Source: Membranipora membranacea | Taxonomy: Eukaryota > Bryozoa > Gymnolaemata > Cheilostomatida > Membraniporidae | Direction: 5' to 3' | Length of the DNA stretch: 64,000 nucleotides | Assembly (NCBI GenBank): GCA_914767715.1 | Contig: OU612067.1 | Coordinates: 25,828,162-25,892,161 of the forward strand | In this document: positions 48,101 to 60,100 of the stretch, one piece after another | How positions within the stretch are numbered: the first letter of the stretch is position 1 | Layout: every line of letters starts with the position of its first letter | Position numbers and translations under genes: made by a program | The notes under the pieces: model-generated | What the model was told of the DNA's origin: nothing | The model's input: the letters and a program-made list of their open reading frames with translations, nothing else | The model's database searches: none

Positions 48101-51100
48101 TTTTTCCAATTTTAGGTCTGAATAGTATTTTCTCACAGCAGTCACACCCAGTTTGCAGACAGCATATGGAGGAGATGTTAGTGCAGTACAGCCATAACAG
48201 TAAAAATCTGTGAGTGTTTTGATGCTGAACAGGCTCTCAGGTAGTGTGGTGAGTGATGAGTTATAACTGATAGCCAGTGTACGAAGGTTACTCAGCTCTC
48301 CTACGCTGCAAAAATAATTTATATTTTTTATTTAATGAGGAAAATCTACGATTTTCACTGTGTATGTTTTTTTTACTTGCTGAACGAAAATCTCCATTTG
48401 CATTAGCATCATTCAAACTCTTTTGCTTTTTTGTTCTTTACTTGTCGGATAACCATGTTTGGTTATGGTAGGTAGTAATGAGTCAGAAAATATACTAAAG
48501 ACTGTCCGCTATATCTTTAGTCCTTAATTTAGCATATTGCCGAATCCTGGTGTAAAGTAGTGATGGGCGAGTTCGAGTTCAAAACTCGTTGGGGTGAGTT
48601 TGTGTGGGCGAGTTTGTGTGGATTCGATTTCGAGTTCAGGCCATTGGGCAAAAACATAGAGTTATTATATACTCTAGAGTGAACAATGTGTACAAAAAGA
48701 GCATCAGTTTTTGTCCTAATTAATGATTGCGAAATCCATGACACAACGCAATCTGGTTGTGCATGGCTAGTGCCTGCATCATATAACTTATCATTGAGAA
48801 TATACGTAACGTGCATGGAAATTTAGATTTTTAGAACGCTTATAGCTATTTTTTTCGGAAATTTTTTTGTGTTACACTATGTGGATCACTTGCAGGTATT
48901 TTCACTCGCTGCCAGTGGAATATGTTTCAATGTTTTCCCATTGAAATAAGCCAAAATCTCAACCGCAAACACATCATTGTGATGAAATAGAAATTACCTG
49001 ACTTAGCTCATTTGATATTTGATTAAAAGAGGTACAAGTAGACTGTGTAGAGTGATCGGAAGTGTAAAAATAGTGTATATGATGTTGATGTTTACATTTA
49101 CAAATAAACAACCATCAAATAAAATTACATCACACCCATCTCCTCATCGGTGAGAGAGCGAAATTATATCGGCTTTCTCAGCACTAATATAACCATGTTA
49201 ATATCTGTCTTGTTGGTAGAATTTTCTAAAAGTTGGTAGATCGCAGAGGTGAGTGCAAATAAAAAGATTCGGACCAATGATAAGGCATCATTGGTTAAAT
49301 GATTTTAATTCACATTGTATACTAATATATGTATATGTATGTGTTCTCTCCATAATTTGTTGCAACTGATAACTGACTGTCATTTTCATATAATCAATCT
49401 TGACAGGTATGTATCTTGAGTTGTCCATTCGACGTTTTCTTGATATTCAGCGACTCAGCAGAAGAGTTTATGCATTTTTTGATGTGTTGGCTTGAATAGT
49501 TTCGGCAATAAAAAATCGAGTGGCCACCCCGGAGAGAGAATTAAGAGCTTTAAACGGCATAGCCAAATATCTTTGGGCAGAAAATTTTTGAACCGCGGGT
49601 TACTTGCACGCCTTGTATAATTGGAAGTCATAATATTGGACAGATAAAATGAACTCACTGAGTGGAAAAAATTTTTAGTAAGAGATACAGGACACAGTTA
49701 AACTGGCATGCAAGTGGCAGGGGCAAAAACCGGCTAGCCTGGTATTGTGATTTTATCGCTATGATGTGTTGGCGGTTGAGATTCTGGTGATTTAAGGGGA
49801 TAACACAAATCTTTTTATCCCCTTACTGCTAAGAAACCAATAATTTGCAAGTCGTCTTATAGTGTGACATGAAACGTTTACAAATACATTGCTAAAAATG
49901 CTCTAAAAGCGATAAAGGCAAGCAGCAAGCTTTTTCACCTCCAATTGTTTTTCCACAGGCTACTTGTACCACATGTTATCACAAATCAATAGCATCAATC
50001 AGTAGCTGGAACTGAACAGTTAAAAAAACAGCTGACAGGACACAGTGGCAAGTGGCAGAAACGAGCTAGTCCTGTCATTGCGATTTAGCTGATGTGTTTG
50101 CGGTTGATAGTTGACTTATTTAAATTGGGGAATAGGACAATTTTTATACTGACTGGAAGAGAGAACACCTGCAGGTGATGTAAATGGTGTTAAATGTGAA
50201 ATTCTCTGATGAAAATGGCTATTAGTGCTCCATAAACTAAATTTGTTTGTCCAATTCTAATATTTTCAATGGTTAAGTCAATGATTTGTCCACTATCCGA
50301 TAGAGATTTTGGCTTATTTTTACGGGAAAAAATAGAAACATTTTCCTCTGGCTGCGAGTGAAAATTCATGCAAGTGATCCACATAATGTCACTTGAAAAA
50401 AATTCCGAAAAAATAGCTATAAAAGCTCATACCCGATATGTATATTCTCAATGATAAGTTATACGATACAGGCACTAGCCATGCACAACCAGATTGCGTT
50501 GTGTCATGGATTTCGCAATATTTAAGTAGGATGTTTTTAGCACGGCATTGTCCACTCTCGAGTATATAATAACTCTATGGGCAAAAATGAGTTGGCAATA
50601 ATAGGAGTTATCATTGCATGGATATTGAGGGAGTGACTCCAAAAAGGATGTTGGCAATAATGGGAGTTATTATCATAGAGTTATTATATACTCTAGAGTG
50701 GACAATGCAGTGCTAAAAACGTCCTACTTAATTATTGCGAAATCCATGACACAACGCAATCTGGTTGTGCATGGCTAGAGCCTGTATCATATAACTTATC
50801 ATTGAGAATTTACGTACTGGGTATGGCAATTTAGATTTTTAGAGCGCTTATAGCCATTTTTTCGGGAAAAAATTTTTGTGACACCATGTGGATCACTTGC
50901 AGGTACTTTCACTTTCAATTTCATGACGCAAAAAAATCTGGTTGTGCGTGGATAGTGCATGAATCGTTGACTTTTTCATTTAAAAGATTAGAATTGGACA
51001 TACAAATTTAGTTTATGGAGCACTTATAGCCATTTTTTCAGAGAATTTCACATGTAACACCATTTACATTTAGATCACCTGCAGGTATTTCATCTTCCAG

Positions 51101-54100
51101 TCAGTATAGAAATTTTCTTATTCGCCCATTAAAATAAGTAAATATCAACTGCAAACACATGAGCTTAAATCGCAATGACAGGGCTTCGACTGTGTCCTGT
51201 CGCTCAAACTAATATGTCGCACACTCAGTCAGTTTATTTTATCTGTTCAGTTCCAGCTACTGAGGATGATTTGTTTTAACATGGGGTACAAGTAGCATGT
51301 GGAAAAGCGATTGGAGGTGAAAAAGTTCGCTGCATGCCTTTATCGTCTTTAGATTTTTTTCTTTGTAAAACTTTTCATGTCACACTATTAGATGACTTGC
51401 AAGTGATTTCTTTACTAGTCAGGGGACAAAATGATTTGTGTTATTACTAAAAATCTCAAACGCAAATACATCATCAGGATAAAATCCGAATTATCTGGCT
51501 AGCCGGTTTTTGCCCCTACCACTTGCCTGCCAGTTTGACTGTGTCCTTTCTCTCTAACTAAAATGTTACACACCCAGTGAGTTCATTTTATCCGTCCAGT
51601 ATTATAACTTCCAATTATACAATGCGTATAAGTAACCAGGGGTTCAAAAATTTTGAGCTTGAAGATCTCGGGATTTGGTTTGGCTATGTCATTTAACGCT
51701 CTAAATTCCTTCTCCAGAGTGGCCACTCGTGTTTGTATTGCCGAAACTATTCAAGCCAACACAGCAGGTTAAATCAATAAATACATAAACTCTTCTGCTG
51801 AGAATAGCAAAAAACGTCAAACGGAAAACTCGAGATTAATACTTGTCCAGATTGACTCTAGATTTTCTTAAATTCCCTAACTCAGTCTGGAAAATTGTAT
51901 GAAAATTGCAGTAAGTTATCAGTTGCAACACATTATGTAGAAAACACCATAACATTGTGTCTTTGCAACTCCAATCTTCAATTGAGAAGAGTACAGAGGG
52001 CGTAATGTGAGACTTAAATAATTTATTTCATCTTTAAACCACCTATAATAGTATACAATGTGAATTAAGATCTTTTAACCAAATTAATATATATCATTGG
52101 ATCAAATCTTTTTATTTGCACCCACCCTCTGCGTTCTACCAACTTTCAGAAAATTCTACCCACACAACTGATATTAAGATGGTTATATGAGTGCTGAGAA
52201 AGCCAATATAATTTCGCATTCTCACCGATGTGACATTTGGTTTGCAGATATTTCAGATTTTTCACCATACTCAAAAAAAGAGATCACTTGGTTCAGGGGG
52301 GGGGGGGGGGGGTGGTGTGATGCAATTTTCTCTGATTGTTGTTTATTTGTAAATGTAAAACATCAACATCATATACAATACTTTTACACCTCCGCATCCG
52401 ATCATTCCTACACAGTCTGCTTGTACTTAAATCAAAAATAAAATAAGCCCCTTGAGTGTGTAACATATAAGTAAGAGAGACAGGAAACAGCTAATATGGC
52501 TGGCAAGTGGCAGTGAAAAAAATTAAGCTAGCCCGGTAGTTTCTAGTTCATCACAATGATGTGTTTGCGGTTGAGATTTTGGCTTATTTTAATGGGAAAA
52601 CATAGAAATATTTTCTAATGGCTGCGAGTGAAAATACCTGCAAGTGATCCACATAGTGTCACATAAAATTTTTTCCAAAAAATTGGGTATAAGCGCTCTA
52701 AAAATCTAAATTTCCACGCCCAATACGTACATTCTCAATGATAAGTTATATGATATATGCACTAGCCATGCACAACCAGATTGCGTTGTGTTATGGATTT
52801 CGCAATAATTAAGTAGGACAAAAACTGATGCTATTTTTGTACACATTGTCCACTCTAGAGTATATAATAACTCTATGGTTATTATACACTAATATTGAGG
52901 AAGTAACTCAAAAAAGGATGTTTAACTAAGAAAATGATGTTTCACAACTAATAGACCCAGAGGGTAAAACATTGACCTACTGTATTAATGAATATTTATA
53001 GCACCCAACCAAACTGGTGAACCAACTAGTTGAATGCATATTCACAGTAGACATGGACATACATTAACACGCTGTATCTCGAAAACCGCAATATTTGTAT
53101 GATTATACAGAACTCGAACTCGCTCGAACTCGACTCGAAAATTTCGGTATAAGCTCGACTCGATCGTCATCACTGCTGATTTGCCCATCACTAGTGTCAA
53201 ATTCTCAAACTCCTACTCATTAATGTAAGAACCCAGTTTTGCTGGTAATTGCCAATAAAACCTTCAGGTGGTAGTGGGTAGACAACTAGCGCTAGAACAA
53301 AGAGGATTCTCACTCTCCCCTAAATCCCCTAAATTCCATTAGATCAGCAGTTGTAAGTTTTATTAACAAAGTCACAAAAAAACCTCCCATTCCAATATAC
53401 CTATATATACATTAACTTGCAAACAGATGAGATATATATACTCTGCTTCACCACAGAATAACCACATACATTAAATGCAGTCAGAGCCATTTTGATATTT
53501 GATTTGCAATTTAGTAGATGGCTAAATTTTAACTGTGACCAACTAGTAAAAAATTATTATAAAAAAAAAATTTTCTTGATATTAGTATATACCAGTTCAT
53601 CATGTCATGTGAGATGTGATGATGACCATTGTAAATAAATTATATTGTTTATCAAAAACGCAAATCACTCAAAATTACAGTAATTATGTTGATGTACTTG
53701 CAGTATCTTTTTAATACATTTATCTAAAGTGATGAAATGATATTTCAACCAAAATTTCATTAGCCATAGACTGACTTCCTTGTGATCCAATATACATCTT
53801 TCATCAAAAAGATTTGATAGGTAAATGTTAGATTGTTTTGCAGACTGAGACTAAGTATAGGATGTCACACTCACCACTCAGGTAGCTGTTTGAGATCACA
53901 TCCGACCACACGTAACTTTCCCAGTGATCTCAGCTCACACAGCCACCCAGGTAATGTGTGTAGAGCTCCATTACCTGATACATCTAATACCTCCAGCTGA
54001 GTCAGTGACCTGATACTGTAATATATACATGTATATATAATAATACATCATGTGAGATGAGGAGCAGGATCCACCCCATTTCTTCTATCTCATTTTCGCA

Positions 54101-57100
54101 CCAGGCTGTTAGATAGTCACGGCTGAACAACATTAGTAATTATTCTTGAGACATATAATTTTTAGTCTGCATCCGTACTATGCAGCCTTATACAATAAGT
54201 CATAGTTGGCAGGAAGGCAACCTAATTTTTCATCACTTTATTTTTAAGTTATTTATGTATTTATTTTATTTTATGTAGTTATTTTAAGTTATTTAAGCCA
54301 TTTATGTCACATCATGAAAAACATTAGTAATAATGAATTGTTGCTGACACTAAAGGGATATATTTATATAGAAGTTAATATTTCAACAAATTGAGGACTA
54401 CGGATTGCAAATATCTTTTATCAGTGACAGTGCCGTAGTAAATAATAGACTGAGATTAAGAGATACAGACTCACTGTCAAACAACTAGCTATGATGGAAT
54501 TTTCTACACTTAATTACTACATTAGTTATCAATGGAGGATTTTAATTTTATATTTGAATCCTTAAATCTAAAACTCAGACGGAAGTTTGGCAAATTCCAA
54601 TGTGAAAGCTAATTTATTGGAATGTAGGGATAAAAGATAATATAGTTATCGTTATCGACGTAAGACATTATTCTTACTTAAACTTGACCGATTTCTCAAG
54701 TCTGAATCCTTATAACACAGCCTTTTGATAATGTATCGCTGGTAAAAAGACAACCTGTTTGTTCACTTTAGCTTAGTTATTTATATTTCACAGCCTCTTC
54801 AAAGGTAAGGATTATTGAAGAAATAAAAACAAAATATGAATTGACTCGACAGCCTCACCACTCAGGTAGCTGTCTGAGATCACTATCTCTAACACTTAAC
54901 TCCCTCGGTGCTCCCAGCTCACACAGCCACACAGGCAATGTGTGTAGCTTTATTACCTGAGGATTATGCTGATTGACTTGAATTTTTATAGCTGCCTACT
55001 CGCTGTGATTTTATTTCTGAGATGTCTAAAACTGTTTTTAACAATATTGCGTCCAATGAAGACCATCCTCTTTTTAGTTGTGTTGTTTTTAACTGTGCAA
55101 AGGTATCCTCTTGCCTACATACCATCTATCGCCCACCAAAGTGCAGGACTCAAAAGCCTTTAAAGAGCTTTTTTCCTTACCACATGTCAGCTTTCAACAA
55201 AGTTTAAATTTCTCATTTCATGTACCAATCAAATTTTATCGCCTGTTCATACATGGATTAAAATAATAAACCTAACCTGACCTAACCTAACCTAATCTAA
55301 CCTAACCTAACCTAACCTAACCTAACCTAACCTAACCTAACCTAACCTAACCTAACCTAACCTAACCTAACCTAACCTAACCTAACCTAACCTAACCTAA
55401 CCTAACCTAACCTAACCTAACCTAACCGAACCGAACCGAACCGAACCGAACCGAACCGAACCTAACCTAACCTAACCTAACCTAACCTAACCTAACCTAA
55501 CCTAACCTAACCTAACCTAACCTAACCTAATATATATATATCATAAGGATCTAATGGCAGCCCCTCAGTACGTAATCTTGTGTTTATAAAATCATCTCAA
55601 AAGTATAATTTCCTTAGCACCGATCTCTCTGCGACCGGGGGAATTCTCCCTGCTGTGACAGATATATGACAACAAGAAGTGAAACGACAAATAATTATTT
55701 GCATGTCATACGCTATATGATATAAGAATTCAAGACTAACTTCTAGTTATATAGAAATAGAGGGCATTGGATATCCTACATTCCAATTCTACATTGATTA
55801 ACAATCGAGGATAACAACTTCATATCTGAATCCAAAGATCAAAATTCAATAATAGCAAAAGCTCGAATTTAAATATGAAATGCTCATTCATTGAATGTGA
55901 AGAAAAATGATAGATAGTCACGGCTGAACAATATAAGTAATCATTTTAGAAAAAAATTAATTTTAGTCTGCATCCGTACTATGCAGCCTTACAATAAGTC
56001 ATAGCTGGCAGGAAGGTAACCTATTTTTTCATCACTTTATTTTTTAAGTTAACATTTCAAAAAATTGAAGATTATTGCAAAAATCTTTTATCAGTGACAA
56101 TGCTGTAGTAATTGATAGACTGAGAAAAGCAGGTACAGACTCATCACTCAGGTAGCTGTTTGAGATCACATTGGCACACATATAACACTCTCAGTGATGC
56201 CAGCTCACACAGCCACAGCTGAACAACACTAGTAATTATTCTTGAGACATATAATTTTTAGTCTGCGTCCTTACTATGCAGCCACTAAGTCATAGCTGGC
56301 AAGAAGGTAACCTATTTTTTCATCACTTTATTTTTTAAGTTAACATTTCAAAAAATTGAAGATTATTGCAAAAATCTTTTATCAGTGACAATGCTGTAGT
56401 AATTGATAGACTGAGAAAAGCAGGTACAGACTCACCACTCAGGTAGCTGTTTGAGATCACATTGGCACACATATAACACTCTCAGTGATGCCAGCTCACA
56501 CAGCCACGGCTGAACAACACTAGTAATTATTCTTGAGACATATAATTTTTAGTCTGCATCCGTACTATGCAGCCTTTCAATAAGTCATAGCTGGCAGGAA
56601 GGCAACCTATTTTTTCATCACTTTATTTTTTAAGTTATTTATGTATTTATTTTATGTATTTATTTTATTTTATGTAGTTATTTTAAGTTATTTATGTGAT
56701 TATTTAAGTTATTTAAGCCATTTATGTCACATCATGAAAAACATTAGTAATAATGAATTGTTGCTGACACTAAAAGTATGTATTTATATAGAAGTTAATA
56801 TTTCAAAAAATTGAGGACTACGGATTGCAAATATCTTTTATCAGTGACAATGCTGTAGTAAATAATAGACTGAGATTAAGAGATACAGACTCACTGTCAA
56901 ACAACTAGCTATAATGGAATTTTCTACACTTAATTACTAAATTAGTTATCAATTGAGGATTTTAATTTTATAATTGAATCCTAAAATCTAAAACTCAGAC
57001 GGAAGTTTGGCAAATTCCAATGTGAAAGCTAATTTATTGGAATGTAGGGATAAAAGATAATATAGTTATCGTTATCAACGTAAGACATTATTCTTACTTA

Positions 57101-60100
57101 AACTTGACCGATTTCTCAAGTCTGAATCCTTATAACACAGCCTTTTGATAATGTATCGCTGGTAAAAGAAAACCTGTTTATTCACTTTAGCTTAGTTATT
57201 TATATTTCACAGCCTCTTCAAAGGTAAGGATTATTGAAGAAATAAAAAACAAAATATGAATTGACGCGACGCGACGCGACATGACGTGACGTGACAGCCT
57301 CACCACTCAGGTAGCTGTCTGAGATCCAATAACTCCCTCGGTGCTCTCAGCTCACACAGCCACACAGGTAATGTGTGTAGAGCTTTATTACCTGAGGATT
57401 ATGCTAATTGACTTGAAATTTTAGAGCTGCCTACTCTATGTGATTTTATTTCTGAGATGTCTAAAACTGTTTTTAACAATATTGCGTCCAATGAAGACCA
57501 TCCCTTTTTTGTTGTGTTGTTTTTAACTGTGCAAAGGTATCCTCTTGCCTACATACCATCTATCGCCCACCAAAGTGCAAGACTCAAAAGCGTTTAAAGA
57601 GCTTTTTTCCTTACCACATGACAGCTTTCAACAAAGTTTAAATTTCTCATTTTCATGTACCAATCCAATATTACCGCTTGCTGATACATGGATTAAAATA
57701 ATAAATCTCCCCTAACCTAACCTAATGGCTGGTTCACATTGTCCCAGACGACCATCCCAGATAACCTAACCTAACCTAACCTAACCTGATACATTTAATA
57801 CCTCCAGCTGAGTCAGTGAACTGATGCTGTAATAAATATACATGTATATTAATACATAATGTGAGATGAGGAACCAGATCCGCCTCATTTCTTCTATCTC
57901 ATTTTCGCACCAGGCCGTTATCCCACCTCGCAATATCCCATGAAGCCATTTCCTCCCTGGATGAGTTACCATGCTGCCATTTTCCTGCTTGAACAATTTC
58001 TCACCAATCCATTTTCCACCGAGACGTTTTCAGTTTGAACTGTTTTCCGAGCAAGCCATTTTTCCTCCAAGAAAAATTCCAAATGGACTGTGTTCCCACC
58101 AAGACCATTTATCACACCATGCAGTTTTAACGGCATCGGTTTTTTTAACATTTATTAACTGTTTTCACGTCCAGCCAATGTTGTAAAAAGAAGTTTGGGT
58201 AATGGACCTGTGAGTTGATTTCATTGTTATAGTTTGTGGATTTTGTTTTGAGTTTTCCAACGCACAAGTAATTGTACAAATGACTAATTTCAACAAGGTG
58301 GTCTCAATGTTATAAAATACTTTTTCAGCAAAAGAACTTCGTTGTGCCTATAGCCTTTTCTGTACCAATCAGAGAAGAACTGCGAGATCATATAAATGTA
58401 AGTGAATAAATTACTGACCAATGGGCAGAACATAAATTAGAACATTGGGACATTTTTTCACATGTCATTTTGCTACTACACATTATTCAAAAGTCGAACA
58501 GCATTCTTCTAGCCATATGACTTGCTGAAGAGATATCTTGTAAACGCTGACAAGGTTATTAGCAAAATCCCTCTATAAAATGAAGCTTACACCATGTGTG
58601 TACACTGCATGGCCTGACCATGCGTGTTAAAGTTTTTCGTACTAATTTTCAAGCTATTATCAATAACCACCAAACAATGTAAAGAAAATCAAACTCTTTT
58701 TGGGGTTTGAGGCTACAATTTTTACCGACATAATTTCATAATATTCAAGCTTTATCAAACTTTGGAATTGTTTCCTCTTGTAAAGAGAAGAGACAACCGC
58801 TTAAGATCAGAGATGCAATTCGTGAAGACCAATGAGCATGAACATTAATAATTCCATTGAAGAATCTGTCCTATCAAATAAGGGTGGCCATTTATTGTAG
58901 GCCAGACACAGATGATGTCTGGTAAACTGTACTTACATAACTTGTCATTGAACTTTGCGAAGAGTTTTTCGAGTGCCAAATGGGATTTCAGCAACCAAAA
59001 ATTAATAAACACCTTTAGAACAAAAAATATCAACCTAATTTTAAGTAATCGTCCTATCCTTCCAAATCACTTTGAAGTACATCAGACCATTCTCCCTGAT
59101 CAGACGACATCTGAAACTGAATCTCATGAAGATGAGAGGGGTTAAGAAATTAAGTGTATGAATTCAAAGCATCCAATTTTGAGAGATACAGCAGAAACTC
59201 ATTTAAAACAAGTTAGAGGGGTTCAATTACTTGTAATGACAGGTATTCTAAAAGTGAATCTTAGTGACCAAAAAACTCTTTGTTTTCAAAAGAAAACATT
59301 TACAAAAAAGGGATAAAGAAGCACATTGCAGAGAGATGATTGATACATGCCTTCTTGTTTACAAGAAAAGGCAAAGCTGTCATCTATTTCTATGAGAATT
59401 GTTCCACATGCGCACTGTACTCGCTATCTACCGGGGGCCCTTGAGCTCTTCGCCAGCTTCACTAGGAACTAGGCTAAAGATCTGCCCACTCTCCTCTAGA
59501 ACTCACATTGTATTGGTTAAATTAATACTGATTGAATGCAAAACATCATTTACAATAATGAACTATTGTGGGGATATGGCTAAGTGGGAAAATCACTTGC
59601 TTGGATGACGGGACGTGGGAAAATGACATTGAGAAGTTTTCCTATACTATAATACTAACTGGAAATGCAGGCGTGTATATTAAGAGATGTAATAGAGATG
59701 TAAATAAAGTCTGGCTTCACCAGGATTTGAACTCAGGCCTCTCGCGCAAAGCCATCTAATCCAGGTGTTTAAATATAATGATGTAGTGGGTGTAAGTAGT
59801 AATAAATAGAAAAGTAAACCTCATAGTAGTGGTGTTACTCCTCCTTTGTCACTATGGTCTAAGAACCACTTTGGCTTAACCAAGAATTAAACTTGGGCCT
59901 CTTGAGCTGTGATCAAGCACACTAGCCACTCAGCCACGCCTGCCCACTGGAGCTCACGGATTTAAACTGAATATGAATTGGAAAAGTAACCTGTTGTGTA
60001 ATTTTGCTAAAATTTTCTTTTTTTCAAGCGTTCATGGCAGGGGTCAGGCAAAAATAGTGTAAAATATATTATATGCACACCCTCACCTGGTTTTACTATA

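Larger units (their letters stand above)
39285..50600 (+). repeat. Large direct duplication, right copy (left copy 1-11880)
   Basis: Position 1 matches 39285, and 9503 matches 48305. Synteny runs from integrase through LTR, hypothetical exon, GC-rich block and receptor 3' half to the foldback element in the hAT relic, ending near 11880 and 50600. Divergence varies from well under 1% in the Roc-COR exon to a few percent in introns (counted by eye). Confidence 0.88.
48558..53193. mobile_element. hAT-type element with nested foldback insertions
   Basis: Left end TAGTGATGGGCGAGTTCGAG, right end GCCCATCACTA preceded by repeated inverted GAACTCGAACTCG, giving inverted termini of hAT appearance. 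The right flank is GTGTCAAA (53194-53201); the left flank is GTGTAAAG here and GTGTCAAG in the left duplicate, consistent with an old 8-bp target duplication. No transposase frame; most of the interior is two nested foldback elements. Confidence 0.65.
55935..56520. repeat. Two tandem units of about 295 bp carrying half LRR exons
   Basis: The stretch from GGCTGAACAA through CATCACTTTATTTTTTAAG to the LRR fragment is repeated head to tail, ending at 56216 and 56508. Confidence 0.75.

Noticed and set aside
55271-55530. Chromosome end (telomere)
   Set aside because: The array is short, contains a variant island, and unique sequence and gene exons continue on both sides.
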